DNA of 64,000 nucleotides from Porogramme epimiltina (Eukaryota > Basidiomycota > Agaricomycetes > Polyporales > Polyporaceae). Every line of letters begins with the position of its first letter. The stretch's first letter is position 1. Below, one piece after another: positions 11,235 through 23,966 of this stretch. The translations under genes were made by a program, and so were the position numbers. The stretch lies in NCBI GenBank assembly GCA_900155495.1, contig FTLJ01000085.1, positions 1-64,000 of the forward strand. Direction: 5' to 3'. The notes beneath the pieces are model-generated. The model ran no database searches. It was not told the DNA's origin and worked only from the letters and a program-made list of their open reading frames with translations.

Positions 11235-13450
11235 ATGTCTTCTGACTTAACCGGTACCCCAGCGTTAAACACAGAGTTGTTAGCGTTGCTACACGCCAAT
11301 GGTTCCATCTTGGTGGGGACGTTCGTCGAACTAACGTGCGCTCTTTGCGTTGCTGTATGACCATGAAAACACTCTGAAAGCGTGTAGATTATATGGGGTA
11401 GGACTACGCCAAGCGTTTGGCTACTTGGGTACCCATCCAAAGGACGCACGCTCTATGCGGTACTTCGTACGTCCCTGTGCGGCTTATTCTCTGGTGAATT
11501 ACCATTTAACCCCTGTTACATCAGGCTTTGTCGCTTATGTTGGTAGCTGTCGCTCTAAAAACTCAGACTATCTTACCCGATTCCTATCCCAGACTAGCAA
11601 CTACCCTACAGGTAGTGCTTGCCATGCACATCAGGTAAGAGCGAATGCTGGACCTGGGCGTCCATGTAAGCGCCGCTGATCATTTGGAAGCTACACTCGC
11701 CTTGTTAGCAATTTTTCCGACCCAATTGCTCTAGGCAGCCCATTCTGGCGAGTTATTGCTTGAAAGTTCGTGAAATGACTCTTCTAAAGTACCTGTGGGC
11801 ATAGGTCTTCAAACGTACGTCTTCGGATGGAGATAAATGCAGGAAACATTTACACAATTTGCGTAGTTCTTCAGCGTTTCCGCTGTACGTACGTCTATGT
11901 CATTGCACACGACACAGCTCGTAATGTACGTGAGTTTCCAGGTTATCAACGTACTATTGAGCGACGGGAAAGTCTTAATCTTTTCGTCGATGATCCAACT
12001 TAACAACATTATGTATCCTCTTGCAGGTTTCATGCATACAGAGCTTTACGAGGTTCAAACGGCGATCTTTTCCCCGGCTAGTAACTGACTTTATCTCGAT
12101 AGTCGGGGGCAAATGGCATCGTTCTATCGTTTCCATCGCTGTAAGTCTTCCCCGGTCTACGACCCTTGCCTGGACATAGATGACATATAGTATTATCTCA
12201 GCTTCTCCTGATGGTGGCGGAGGCCTGTAAGTCCCCCTTCTATATTTATTCATTATGATGCGACTCATGATCTTCGTTGAGTAACCAGTCATCATCAGTA
12301 GTGAGCACCGCCGATATCCACCGGATTGTACATTAGAGTAACGGCATTGTGCAGTCAATGCAATTCACTCGTGGGTCCACACATCCGCGCTTTGAGCGTG
12401 ACGTTACCGCATCTGAAGACGAGTCTCCGTACAGTTTCAGATCATCCGTGTTCCCAAACATGCTTGGGGTTGGTCTGGTGCGGTGGGCCACGGCCTTGGT
12501 CCAAGTTTCTATCCTCACGGTAGTACTTAGTTGGATATATCCCCCGGACAGATACCACTCCCGACCCTGTATGGGGTGAATATGTTAGTCAACGCGCTCC
12601 TGGCGATCCCGTTGATTGTATTCCTTCGAAAGAGTCGCTCCACATTCAAGAGGTGAGCTGGATACAATGTCCCTAGAACTCTGTGGACTGACGATGCGTT
12701 GCGACATTCTAGCACGAATTCCATCATTGAATGTCTCCTATTATATATTGTTTTCACCGGTACGCAACGTTCCCAGTGTACAGATATATGCTTAGTTTGA
12801 AATCACATCACAGGACTTCTCACGACGTATGTACCGTCTCGCAGTCTTCATATAGGGGAGCACTCAGTAAGACGAACATACCAGCATCCTCGCGACTACC
12901 TGTCTTGTGCTAGTAAGTGGATTTAAGCTTTTCGAGTATAATTTTCATCACACATTAGTGCTACGCACAGCTATCACTGCCCCTCTCTTTGGGGTCTGTG
13001 GCGGCTTCTGTTACAATGGTGGCCACTCAGTGTACGTCGTTTACACCATGATGGTCCTAAAGTCGAGCTCTCGCTCACTTCCAACAGTGTACACAAATAT
13101 TGTCTTGATAGCGTGGGTCTTGCAGTCGCCAGGGGTGTGCCATGATCACTGATATATCCAAATATTGTAGAATCAACATACGTCGACCGCGTGTCGACCG
13201 CGCCACTGGACTTGATGATGTTGACGATGTTTCTCGTGGTCTTCCACGCTTCGTTCATAGAGGGTCACATTTGCATACCTCAATTTATCCCGTGAGTCTT
13301 GAGAGCCTTGGTTTTTCTAAAGACTCGTCTCATAATGGATGGAATCGACCCCAGTCAGCTATCGCAGAGAGCATAACGACAGCACAAGTACAAATCCCGC
13401 AAGGACACCTCCCCGACACCCTTGAAGTCGTTGAGGCGGTGGATTCCTGA
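11235..13450 (+). pseudogene. decayed DUF6534-like seven-TM protein gene, copy B
   Basis: The first two exons are still clean: the start at 11235 reads MSSDLTGTPALN, then GSILVGTFVELT, an intron at 11336-11387, and LYGVGLRQAFGYLGTHPKD. These align with YGAILVGTFLGLV and IYGIAVNQAFHYARTHRTD of copy A. Later equivalents are LVSNFSDPIALGS near 11701, IVGGKWHRSIVSIA near 12100 and YGVNMLVNALLAIP then FLRKSRSTFKR near 12570-12655. AATCAACATACGTC near 13170 is also present in copy A near 10264. The pieces cannot be joined into one frame, so I call it a pseudogene; a very divergent functional gene is less likely. Confidence 0.6.
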
Positions 13451-14206
13451 TAGGAAGGCTCGGGAGTGCTAGAGTATTTGCACGTGAACGGCGATAGAAC
13501 ATGTTAAAGGGATCTAAAAGTTACATAGCGATATCAACTGTACATGATGCTTTATGTTCCACTCCATTTTCCCTCGTTCGTCACTGCCTCACGATGGACA
13601 GCAGCCCAGTGAGCGCCCTGTTGAGCAGGGAGTCGATTGTTGAGGATTGTGCGGTGAGTTCCAGCTGTGATTCTGCGGTCGTTGCGCCCGGCTGATGTGA
13701 CCACGTAGGCGATGCCGTGGGCGGACGGGGGAAGTTCCCGCGGCTCATGGGAGATGGCCCTTCACAGCTGTTCACAATGACCGGTGATGATGGTCGTGTG
13801 GGGGTAGGAGGTGTAAATGCCTCACAGGAGATAGTTTCGTGACGAGAGGGGACGGTATTAGGTCGAGTGGAGGATGGTGTCATGGAGAGTAAGGGGTGAC
13901 CACAACTCGGTGTAACACATGCATTGAAACTCAGCCGTGGTTCTTCCTCCGCCCTTGTGCATCATCGCCGATTGATCATATAGAGTATGCCATTAAGCTC
14001 GCCTAGCCTAGGCAAGTAGTACATCGACATCGCGTGAAGGTGGGAGGCTTGTTCGCCAGGAAAGGGGTTTTCGAAGTCGCTCGTAACGAAGCGTGCTAAG
14101 CGAGAGTTGAAGAACAAGAGAGGCATTCCGTCATCCACTCAAGATTCACGTAAAAGCACCGACATATGCCAGTGGGATAGAGTACAAATTTCCACCATTC
14201 CTCTAC
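13451..14206. other. intergenic; one Ser/Pro-rich open frame
   Basis: No family is recognised. An unbroken minus-strand frame at 13883-13581 would encode 100 residues rich in Ser, Thr and Pro with no signal peptide or domain. It may be chance or part of the decaying copy B region. Confidence 0.35.
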
Positions 14207-15408
14207 TTACATTGCTTCTAGAAAGGTCTTCATCGCGAGTTCGGGGTCCGCCACATGAACCTATGAACCCAGTACAACGCGGTCAGGGCGCAGCTCCCTG
14301 TGAACACAGAAAACGCACGAAGTGATTAACCCCAGGAAGCATCTTAAAGTCGATGTTCCCGCCACCATTTGCCTTGTCATCATCTTGCATGGCCCAGAAC
14401 GCGAGAATGGAAAAAGGTGCCGTGGCGGCGCCATTGAGGAGCGTGATCTTCATGTTATGAACCAACTTCCTGATCTCCATGTCATAGCAAGCTTTCTTGT
14501 AGCTTGCCTTAATAGGAGTCCCCGAGGAGACCATGAAAGACATGTCGGAACCGAGCGTAGGCGGTGTGTGGGTAATGTGGGCGAGTTCCTCCTCGGTCAT
14601 ACCATAGATAGAAGGCGCACGAGAGGGAGAGGGGACAACGAAGGATAGTACGTCGATGTTGCGGCTGTCGAGATCCCCGTGGTTGAAGTAGGATGTAATC
14701 CAATGGAGGAAGAAGGGGACGCGGCAGTCCTCGGGCATGGTGGTGTCGATGAGGGGAGTCCAAAACTTCTCGACGTAGGGCGTCCCTACAGCGACAGTGG
14801 GCGGCTCTGTGAAGAAGTAGTGTCATATCTTGCAGGCATAAGCGGGTAACAGAGAATATCACACCATAGAGGATGAGGGCTCTCAAATGATCTCCCCACC
14901 AGGTTTGTAACTTGTCTGTAGGAAGGGAATCCAAGTTTGCGACAGCTGCGAGCGCGATGGAGGATCCCAACGACCACCCCAGAATCGCGAACCCTCCCGT
15001 TTCACCTTTAATGGGAGATATGGGATTCTCCTCATCGAAACACTTTATGAAAGTGGAAACCTCTAGACCCCGCTGTTTGAGAAATTCAGCCTTTTCCTCG
15101 TCTGTGCCAGAGTCCAGGACTGCCTTTTCTTTATCGGAAAGCAGAGTAGAGCCTGGGTAGTCACGACGGTTCAGGGCAACAATGCGGACCCTGGAAGCGG
15201 CCGCGATGCCCATTATCTTCTGGAACACGTCTGCAATCTCAATCAGAAGGTGCCGAGGAGACCGAAAGAGACCAGATACAAAAGACCCACTGCAAGTGAA
15301 CGCGGTGCCGTGGATGGCGAAGAGAGTAATATAATCGCCACTCGGAGCACCACTGTCAATATATGACAACATGTGGCCATCCCTGCCACCAACCACGATG
15401 GAAGTCAT
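14207..15408 (-). CDS. alpha/beta-hydrolase fold protein
   Basis: Three exons (15408-14865, 14806-14319, 14260-14207) give 361 residues. The fold is shown by an oxyanion-type IHGTAF near residue 32, a nucleophile elbow GWSLGSS with Ser 146, and a late PGVNHF carrying the likely catalytic His 343 just before the last intron. The acid residue is not clear by eye. There is no signal peptide, so it is probably cytosolic. The family covers esterases, lipases and epoxide hydrolases; the substrate cannot be read from the sequence. The last exon encodes only 17 residues (VHVADPELAMKTFLEAM). A TATAAG motif lies about 100 bp upstream of the start. Confidence 0.85.
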
Positions 15409-17318
15409 TTAAGAGCTTTTGGAGGATTGGAGACGGCGAGAAATGCGAAGTGACGCCGCGGTTGCGGGCGCGGGGGAGGACGTTGGGAAATCTTGGACAG
15501 CTCTTATAGAACTAGAGACGCGCGTGTGTGTGGGCATTGCGGATTAAAGATTTTGTTCCTAAAATATGAGTCGTGAGTCTTCCAAGAAAGGGTAGGAGTA
15601 GATGTGGTAGACCATCGAAGAAGACCGATCGCAGTGCGGGTACTAATCCGAGGATAGATGGTGTCCGGAGAGGACAACGAACGATTATTGGAGGACGTCG
15701 ACGAGGTGCTGTATGATGCTAGAGAATAGGCTCGGTCGTGGGATCACGAAAAAAAGATCAGACAACAACTCCTAGAGTCAACAGCTGGTGTGAGCGGGCG
15801 GCACTGGCGGGAAGTTCAAGACAAGACGGTCCCCTAGACACGTGGCCAGCCCCCGAAGAGCGCTGTCCGGGGTCGGCACCCCTCAAACCGCGCCGACGCT
15901 CTCGGACGCACTCAGACGCACTCCTTCCCTGTGGGTATCATCACCAGGGGTCCCAGATGTCAAACGTGTCCCACATGACGCCCTTCTATCTTTTCATCAC
16001 TATCAGCAAGATAGAGATGAAATGCGCCCATCGTGCTGACGTTACCGGAAGACAAACCCAGCCCGAGAAGTTGTAGTATACTAAGGAGGTAGAGTAGATG
16101 AAGGCGTGCAAACGTTCGGAAGCTAAGTCGCATCGTGAAAATACGCAAAGTATTGGCCTGAGAGCAGATGTAAGCTCCGATGGATCACGGTAGGTAGGGT
16201 ATCATGGGCCAAGGCAACGCCGGCGTAGAAATGAAATAAGAGCATGTAGGTCGAGTGAAATTAGTGCCGAAGCGAACACGAGAAGCCAGGATGTCTGACT
16301 TGCGCACATGTAGTATGTACACATGTGTGATATGTCTGTGTTTCAAGATTCAACCAAATTGAATTGTCTTAGGTGCCGAATTGTTCTAGTGAGCTACCGA
16401 GTAACAAGAACGCTAAGACGTACAAGTGATGGCGGGCCTTTTGGCATGCTTTGGGTGGACGCCCATAAGGAAGCAGAGTCCAGGGGCCCCAGTGTTGTGC
16501 GTTGTGGGCCCTCCTGGGAAGTCCGAATTTCGCCAGCGACGAATCCGGAATGGAGCCCAAGTTTGAGCGCTGGTATACTGAGATGACTCGCATCTTGGGC
16601 TCATCCGTCGCCATATTGTGCTTCGAACGAATGATTACGGGCTTTCTTTTCGAAATCTTATGCTATTAGACAGGTATAAATAGTGTGAAGGGGACTAAAG
16701 GCGGAGGTCAGGTGCTCGAGGTTGTACTAGGCTGTGACGCGCTTTCGACAACTAGAGGCTACAAGCGAGCTGCCGTGGCTTCTTGTAAGCCAGCTCCTAG
16801 CATCATTTGTACGCATTAGCGTCGACGATGCGCTGAATATCTGAAACGGTCTGAGACACAGGATAACGTCAGTGGCGATAATGTATGGCAAGAATGAACC
16901 GAGTATGAGGGCGTACTAGGTGTTTTAAGCGACCGACTAGTGTCTTGATGAGTGGATATTTTGTCTGCGAGCAGGCTGAACCTCTTGTTGGGGAGAATGT
17001 GGGAGAGTTCTTTGAACGCACCGAGGAGAAGAATGAGAACGGGAAGATAACAACGAAGTGCGAAGATACGAGGGCGTGGAGGAACAAGAGCAAGGAAGAG
17101 TGGAGACAGCGAGGAGCGCTTGTCTGCGAGATGCTGTTAGCATAAAGAGCGTGTCGTATACATATGCATGTTGCTCCCCGACGTCCATGAAACCCTTGAA
17201 GCGGAGGACAATAAGCCGAAGATGTAAGACGAGAATGGCGCAGCACTTGTATTTAAAGTCTAATCTTGATAAAAACTGTACATGAGATCTTACATTCGGA
17301 CACCCTTCCCCTGTTCAA
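15409..17318. other. intergenic, about 1.9 kb
   Basis: This gap lies between the BNA1 stop and the hydrolase start. Open frames in it show no domain and look like chance. The part next to 15408 is the hydrolase promoter, and the part next to 17318 is the BNA1 3' UTR. No tRNA or repeat was found. Confidence 0.45.
15503..15508 (-). promoter_or_regulatory. TATAAG box upstream of alpha/beta-hydrolase gene
   Basis: TATAAG on the minus strand about 95-100 bp upstream of the ATG at 15408. Placement suits a core promoter element; no further support. Confidence 0.35.
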
Positions 17319-18002
17319 TCACTGCGCCTCCGCGACGGCACCGCATTCTTCACACTTCCGAATGGACTCGTTCTGCATCCAATTCTGGATGACGGGCTTG
17401 AGCTGAGTGCCGAGGTCCGTGCAATGGAAGGCGTCTTCGCGGATGATCGTGGGTGTCGCGTGCGCACCGGATTTGCAGTACCAGCGCAGTCGATCTACGT
17501 CACTGTCAGCTCCCGCGGCTCTATGCGCGATCTAATGCGGCGATACGCACCTATGGAGCCTTCCGGGCGAACGCGCTCGACGACGATCCCGATGGTGTTC
17601 GTGAAGCGGACCGGGTTGTGCGGGGTGTTCGCTGGACGGAAATGAGTCATCCGGAAGGGTTAACGGGATTGAGACGTACGAGGAAGCAGGAACATCTCGC
17701 CCTCTTCGATCCGGACGTCCTTGAACTCGTCTCCATCGACGACCCGGAGTAGCATACCGCCCTTGTGTTGGTAGAACCATTCCTATACCGGGACGCAGAT
17801 CGGTACCTGACGCCTGAGATCTAAAGGATGGACGTACTTCAGTCTCATTGACATGGTAGTCATTCCGCTCGTTGGGCCCGCCGACGACCATGATGGTAAA
17901 GTCCTTTCCCGAGTAGACGCAGTAGTTGTTGACAGGAGGCTTGAGGAGGTGCCCGTTTTCCGAGAGCCATTTAGGGAAATTGAGAGGTGCGGCGATGGGC
18001 AT
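17319..18002 (-). CDS. BNA1: 3-hydroxyanthranilate 3,4-dioxygenase
   Basis: Four exons (18002-17838, 17782-17680, 17631-17551, 17494-17319) give 174 residues, the usual fungal length. This cytosolic cupin enzyme opens the ring of 3-hydroxyanthranilate in the kynurenine route from tryptophan to NAD. The protein starts [20 protein letters not shown] and carries [27 protein letters not shown] and [11 protein letters not shown]. The ferrous-iron ligands expected for the family are seen as His 50, Glu 56 and His 94. The C-terminal KCEEC pair, with earlier cysteines, matches the second metal site of the two-iron forms. It is transcribed away from the Rad17 gene, with about 550 bp of shared upstream sequence. 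Confidence 0.96.
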
Positions 18003-18552
18003 GGCGGAGGATCAGGGAGTAGTGATGACTGTTTGTGCGGGATGTATGGGACTTGGATGTGGGCTGCGGGAGCGGGGTGAAATAGCTGGGTTGTCGCACG
18101 GAAGACATTGTCGGAGGGGCATTACTCAGGCAGCCTCCGGCAACTTCCGCCGAGATGGTGGTGCGTGATTCTGCGATGGGAGTATGGAGCGTCGGAACGG
18201 AGCCTGCCATGGGCGATCGGGTCGGAGAAAGTGGTCATGGCGAGCGCGTCGGACACTGCGGAAGACGGGCGTCGAGGCTGGCGGCGGAGCTGTGGGCGTT
18301 GGAGAGGAGGGGCCGAAACTTGGAAGGGGTGCCCGGCGAAGGAGCGTGCGTGACCCCTGTGACGGACGCGTCCAGGTGATGCGTGACCTCTCCACGCGTC
18401 GCGTTCATCCTCTTCTAGCCGATCGCGAGTGGCAGGCCGCTGCTAGCTTGGGAGCGGCCGTGGCGCTGCCAGTCCCTAGACTTCTTTCCTCCACTTATCC
18501 TTCGAGCCCCTCTTCTGTACAGATTATCCGCATCCAGCAGTTGCTGCTTGAC
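18003..18552. promoter_or_regulatory. shared upstream region of BNA1 and Rad17 genes
   Basis: The two starts face away from each other across 550 bp, so this interval must contain both promoters. It is GC-rich near the middle and more pyrimidine-rich just before the Rad17 ATG. No clear TATA box is seen on either side. Confidence 0.45.
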
Positions 18553-21143
18553 ATGTCCTCCCGGCAGAATAAACCGACGCGCAAGCCCAGCGCCAGCGCC
18601 GCCAGACCTCAGGCTATACGCTTCGAAGGCCGCAATGATGCCCCACCCCCCACAAAGAAGATCAAGACCAAACCGCTCATGTCTGTGAGTATGAATCAGC
18701 AAAGAGCCTGCGCGTCGCAATATGGTGATACTTGCAAGGCTCTAGCTCGCGAAGCCTCCTAGATTCGACCTCAGTGGCATCCAGGCCTCGAATCCAGCCA
18801 AAGACACGAAGGGGAAAGGCAAGGAGAAAGCGGGGCCGTCGCATGAGAGGGTGTTGGCGGAGGATGCAGGTACGTCATGGTGGTGCTCATATGCGCATTC
18901 GTCTGAACAGCGCCTTGTTATAAAGACGCCAGCTTGTGGGTCGACATCTACGAGCCGTCAAGCGAGGTGTGTCCCGCATTAACCCCCTTTGCCCCCGTCT
19001 TATACCCTGGTAGGCGGAACTTGCTGTTCATAAACGCAAAGTGCAAGAAGTGCGTCAGTGGCTCGTAGAAGCATTGGATGGGGGTCCTTCTGGCAAGCTG
19101 AAGAAGTATCGCGTGAGCATCATCTCAAGCTCTCCCAGTCTTGTGGCCAAGATTACACCATGCTGACCGACGCCGCCTCAGCGCATCCTGGTCCTCACGG
19201 GTCCTGCAGGCACAGCCAAGACAGCAACAGTGCGCGTGCTTTCCGCCGAGTTAGAATACGACATCCTAGAATGGAGGAACACGATGGACGAGCGTTTTCT
19301 TCGTGCAGAGGACGGGTGGGAAGGGGTGGCGTACGAAGGCCTCTCCGAGAAGTTTCGCACTTTCATCCAAAGAGCGTCAAGCTGTCGTTCCATCTTCGCA
19401 ATTTCATCGTCCGGACCCAACGATTCCCAATCCACCCAAGGCTCCCTCTCTTCACGCGCCCCACCTTCGACTGCGGCATCATCCGCTTCAACGCCTACCT
19501 CATCCTCTAGCTCACCAAAACGTCGAGTAATCCTCATTGAAGACCTTCCGAATATTCTACACCAGCCAACCCAGGAGGCCTTTCACAGTGCACTGGAGGG
19601 ATTCGTGGCGTCGCAAGAGAATGACATCACCCCTATAATTCTCATCATTAGCGATACGGGTCTTCGTGGGGAGGACGGTGATGGCAATGGCTCTCGCTGG
19701 AGGCCTCGCGCAAAGGATATTATAGACGTACGGAATGCGCTCTCCCCGGCCCTTCTCAGTTCACCTGCTGTAAGGCAAATTAGGTATGTGCTACGCCTGA
19801 GCGTACGTTTTCCATTTTGATGACATTTCTCCAGCTTCAACCCGATTGCAGTCACGTTTATGCGTGCAGCGTTGAAGGGCCTCCTCGACCAACATTTCTC
19901 CAGGCCACGCGCAGCCGGTGCTCGGCCCACAAAGGAGGTGCTGGACTTGATTGTAGAGTCGTCAAACGGGGACATAAGGAGCGCTATTATGGCCCTCCAG
20001 TTCGCTTGCACAGCGGAAAAGCCTACACAAACAGGCAAGAAAGGTGCCAAGTCGAAGGGTCCCTCTGGAAGTACCATGGTCGAGGCTATAACACGCCGAG
20101 AGCAGAGTCTAGCTCTTTTCCATCTGCTTGGGAAGATCATGTACAATAAACGTGAGTAACTTCATGATCATGATATAAGCAAGGTTGAGGCTGACACTCT
20201 TGATTCAGGTAAAGGAGACCCGCCAGCGCCATCCGCGTCCGCGAAGGACATCCGACGCGACCAAGATATTGACTCTCGCCTCAAAGATCCCCGCCCGCTA
20301 CCTCCACACCTCTCAGAGCACGAGCGCAAGCCGAGCCGCGTTGACGTCGAGGTGCGATGCCCGCCATTCTTCCCCACCACGACCATAGCTGACCCCCTGC
20401 GCCCAGACGCTCTACGCCGACAGCCCTATCGACGCGTCCCTCCTCTCGCTCTACATCCACCAGAACTACACGCAGTACTGCAACACGCTCGACGAGTGCG
20501 ACGCGCTCGCGGACGTGCTCAGCGCCATCGACGCGAGCGGCGGCGAGCACTGGTACCAGGCGAACCCGCACCAGTTCCACCTCGTCACGCTCGGTACACT
20601 GCACGCGCTCCCAACGCCTGTCCCGCGCCGCGGCCAGAAGCCGTTCAAGCCCGCGTTCTTCGAGAGCCTGCGGCTACAGCACGGCGCAGAAGATGCGACG
20701 CGGGACGTTCAAGGGTGGCTGCAGAGGGTGAGTCTTGTGTCGTGCTCTGCGACGCTATGTGCTTATAATCGGTTCCACATGCAGATTGGAACCAGCCCGG
20801 TGTCGGCATGGACACAACGCGACGTTGCGTTGGAAACGGGTGCCATCCTGCGGTGTAGGAGCACGCTCGGTATATCCCATGTGGCACGTCTCCTCGTCAC
20901 TTGCTGATCGTGGTCATTATAGGGAATTTCCATGAACGCGTCCCGCCCAGCCACACAACTTTCTCCAGACTTGAGTTCTCTCGCAATGTCGGCGGGCTTT
21001 TAGAGCTGGGCGAGAACGAGGACGAGGGTGATGATGCCATCGCGGTCGAGCCAGAGGACCGGCCTCGTCCCGTGTTGACTGATACGCCCACCGATATGCC
21101 TACAGGCGCATCTCTGTCGGATGACGAGATCGAAGACTGGTAG
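18553..21143 (+). CDS. RAD17: checkpoint clamp loader subunit Rad17 (yeast RAD24)
   Basis: Ten exons (18553-18684, 18746-18869, 18926-18966, 19014-19112, 19182-19783, 19835-20151, 20209-20351, 20407-20727, 20785-20869, 20923-21143) give 694 residues. Rad17 with the small RFC subunits loads the 9-1-1 clamp at damaged DNA in the nucleus. The evidence is LWVDIYEPSS followed by ELAVHKRKVQEV, the Walker A GPAGTAKT (139-146), a Walker B-like VILIEDLPNI, SFNPI, and SSNGDIRSAIMALQF in the sensor region. A long Ser/Pro/Thr-rich loop sits between Walker A and B. The acidic C-terminus (SDDEIEDW) resembles the acidic tail used by Rad17 to contact the clamp. It reads toward the Mcm10 gene. Confidence 0.95.
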
Positions 21144-21472
21144 TGTACCGTGGTGTGGAGTTCATACGCGAGACATGTGTGTCTCACGACGTGTCATATT
21201 CGTACAACATGGATGATTTACTGTACTACATGTAATGAACAAGTGGTTTTGGACGCAATGACGCTCGGTTCATACGCTAGATCTTATTCTGAGTTGACAT
21301 TGGTCGGCCGACAGCCTCAGGTTGGCCAGTGGCCGCACGCATGGGACCGGTGTGTAGTCACGTGACATAAAGCAGAACCAAATAACGCGTCTAAGCGCTG
21401 GCTACATGTCGCGTCTCACGCGTCGCGCGGTTCATTGAACACCACATCACGACCCAAGTTTGTTGAGCTACT

Positions 21473-23966
21473 ATGGACTCTGCAACGAGCAAGAAATTTG
21501 CTGAAGAACAACGTCAAGCAGAGATCAGGAGGCAAATCGCCGCTCTCCAGGCTCAACTTGCTCCAGGCGACGCGTCACAGGTTCCTCCTGTCGAGGTTCC
21601 TTCGTCTCCTCAGCGCAAGCGGCCTAGCTCAGGCGTACTTGTACCAGACACGCCCTCTAGTACGTATGTCCCTCTCAGTAAAATGTCAAGTTGACTTATA
21701 TGTGTACCAGAGAAGAAGAGGAGAGAGGAGAGCAGTACCACGCAACAACCACGATCATCGGCTAAGCCACACGCCGCATCCAGACCTGCACCTCCGACCT
21801 TTCCCTTGAAACGGCCCAAGGACACTCCCAATCCTCAACAAGCACAGCAATCAACAGTACTACAGAAACTCGCTCAAGCCCACAACCACAAGCGTGAATC
21901 TGCGGTGTCGGAGACAGTCGTTCGATCGACTGCATTCTCCGCCGCGCCGCCACTGACCGCAGGTCCCTCCAACTCTTCTGACGGCGCCAATGTCAGGGAT
22001 GACGACCTAGCTTTAGTAGAAGACCTATCCCTCGGCCCTACGGACCACAAACCACCATTCGATGACCCCCATTTTGAGAAACTGGAGCCGAACTCTGGAA
22101 TTCGTCTCTTGTAAGCGTTCTCCAGAACCCGATGACTGAAGGATGCTGATCGATACTGTAGGTCGAGATCAATTCCCCATGAGGACTTCCAGGATTACCT
22201 TCGAGGTCGATACTACCTGTCTCCGTCGAAGTTATATTCGGTCGTTCGTCTTCAGCCCAACAAGCAAGGATACGACGTGCCCGTTTGCGGGGACTGGCTC
22301 ACTGTGGCCGTCGTCGCAGAGCGTGGTAAGATGAAGTACACTCAAGCACCCGCCGCCGTCTCGCGCGACGACAAAGCGCCGAAGGGAGATGACGAAGATC
22401 GTATGGACGCGCTCCCCGAGCTCGACCCCTCAGCTCCCACAAAGGCGGGTCCCTCACGGCCGTTCCAGAAGCGTCAGAAGCCTACCGACGAGGGTGCAAA
22501 GCCTGGAGGGAAGAAGTACATCAACCTCCGATTGATTGACTTCGGTTGCCGCTCCCGTGGGGGGTCCGCGGATGGAGGCAAGTCGAAGATCCGTGGCGAC
22601 GCGTTCCTCTCGCTGCTCCTCTTCGAGTCCGACACGTGCGACATCGTGACCAAGGAAGACGGCTCGAAGGAGAAAGTTTATCGGGGTGGGAGCCGCGGCG
22701 CCTTTGAGCATTTGTCGAGGCTGCGCGAGGGTGCGGTCATCGCGCTACTGAACCCTAAGATCCTGAAGCCCTTCCAGGTGCGTCAGCTTCAAGCTCTGTA
22801 AGCTGTGCGATGCTGACATCTTCCGTAGCGAGCGGCAGATAAGCCTCACCCCACAGAGAACATCCTCGCGCTCACGCCTGAATCAGATGCTTCGATTGCC
22901 GTCATCGGGTACGCGCAGGATCTGGGGAAGTGTAAGGCCATGAAGCGCGATGGAACCACCTGCACCTCCTGGTGCGACAAACGCGTCAGTGACGTGTGTG
23001 ACTACCACATACAGACTGCAATTGAGCATAGACGCGCCGCGCGCCCAGAATTCGCCGTTGGGTACGTCATCCCGCGCCCTTGCCTCCTATTCGCGCTGGA
23101 AATTGAAAATTGGATGCGCGCAGCACCGGGGGGATGTCTTCTAGTGCCAAGAAGAAAGCGGCTTACGACCCTTCACGACAATGGGGCCTCAAGCCTGAGG
23201 GCAGTTCTTCCGGCAACGGCGCCACGTACGTTATTGGGGGCCATGTCGTATCCGGCTCGTCAGCGGATCCGCGTACGATGTACATTGGCGAGAATGTGGG
23301 ACGGGAGGCTCAAGCGAAGGCTGCCCGCAAGGTTGCCTCCATCGAGTCGGACAAGATGCTTCGCCAGCTACTCTCACGTGACAAAGAGGGCACACGTGCC
23401 CTCGCCTCTGCGCGCGAGTTCTCGAAGCGTCAGGCAGAGAAGGAGGAGAGCAAAGGTAGATCTGCATCCGCAAAGGTAAAGGGCAAGCAGAAGAATGACG
23501 GGAAGGGGAAGAAGCGCGTGGATGAAGACAACGCTGATTCCAGTGAAGAGGGCAAGCCAAGAAAGAACGCGTACTCGGCGGAGCTCATCAGGCAGCTCGG
23601 ATTCGATCCTACAGGTAAGGATGGGCGACCGGCCAAGGACGCGAACGTGCAGACCAAGGTGTGTTCTTATACAAATGCTTTGTGATGCTCTCTCACTCTG
23701 GGTGTGCCTGCCAGCTGGACGCACTAGCAGCGTTGCAGACTTCGCGGAAGATTGAGCTCGGTCGGCGACCTGGGAAGAAGAGTTCATGTGTTCATCGTCC
23801 AGAGTCTTCTGTCGCAGATCAAGATCGCGTCGGAGTAGATGGAGGGCTACCGCTACCTTTCTCTGACAGCGATGACGAGCTGGAAAGGGAAGAGGTCGAG
23901 GCATTTGGGCGACCGGTTGGTCTGCTTGAGACTCCTGCAATGGTGGATTTGGACAGTGACGATTGA
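21473..23966 (+). CDS. MCM10: replication factor Mcm10
   Basis: Six exons (21473-21659, 21711-22110, 22162-22777, 22829-23061, 23124-23658, 23715-23966) give 740 residues. Mcm10 binds the CMG helicase and single-stranded DNA and is needed to start and sustain replication forks. The N-terminus is a short coiled-coil-like region followed by a basic, disordered linker. The OB fold spans about residues 190-400 (SIPHEDFQDYL, DWLTVAVVAERG, FLSLLLFES, GAVIALLNPKIL). The zinc finger reads C436-x9-C446-x11-C458-x2-H461, the Mcm10 CCCH pattern, followed by a conserved GG-containing region. The tail is basic and then acidic. The start lies 329 bp after the Rad17 stop on the same strand. Confidence 0.95.

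Noticed and set aside
13581..13883. 100-codon Ser/Pro-rich minus-strand frame
   Set aside because: Low-complexity, no homology recognised, lies in decaying DNA; kept only as a note.
16869..17246. 125-codon minus-strand frame between BNA1 and the hydrolase gene
   Set aside because: Composition is UTR-like, with no motif and another long frame overlapping on the opposite strand.
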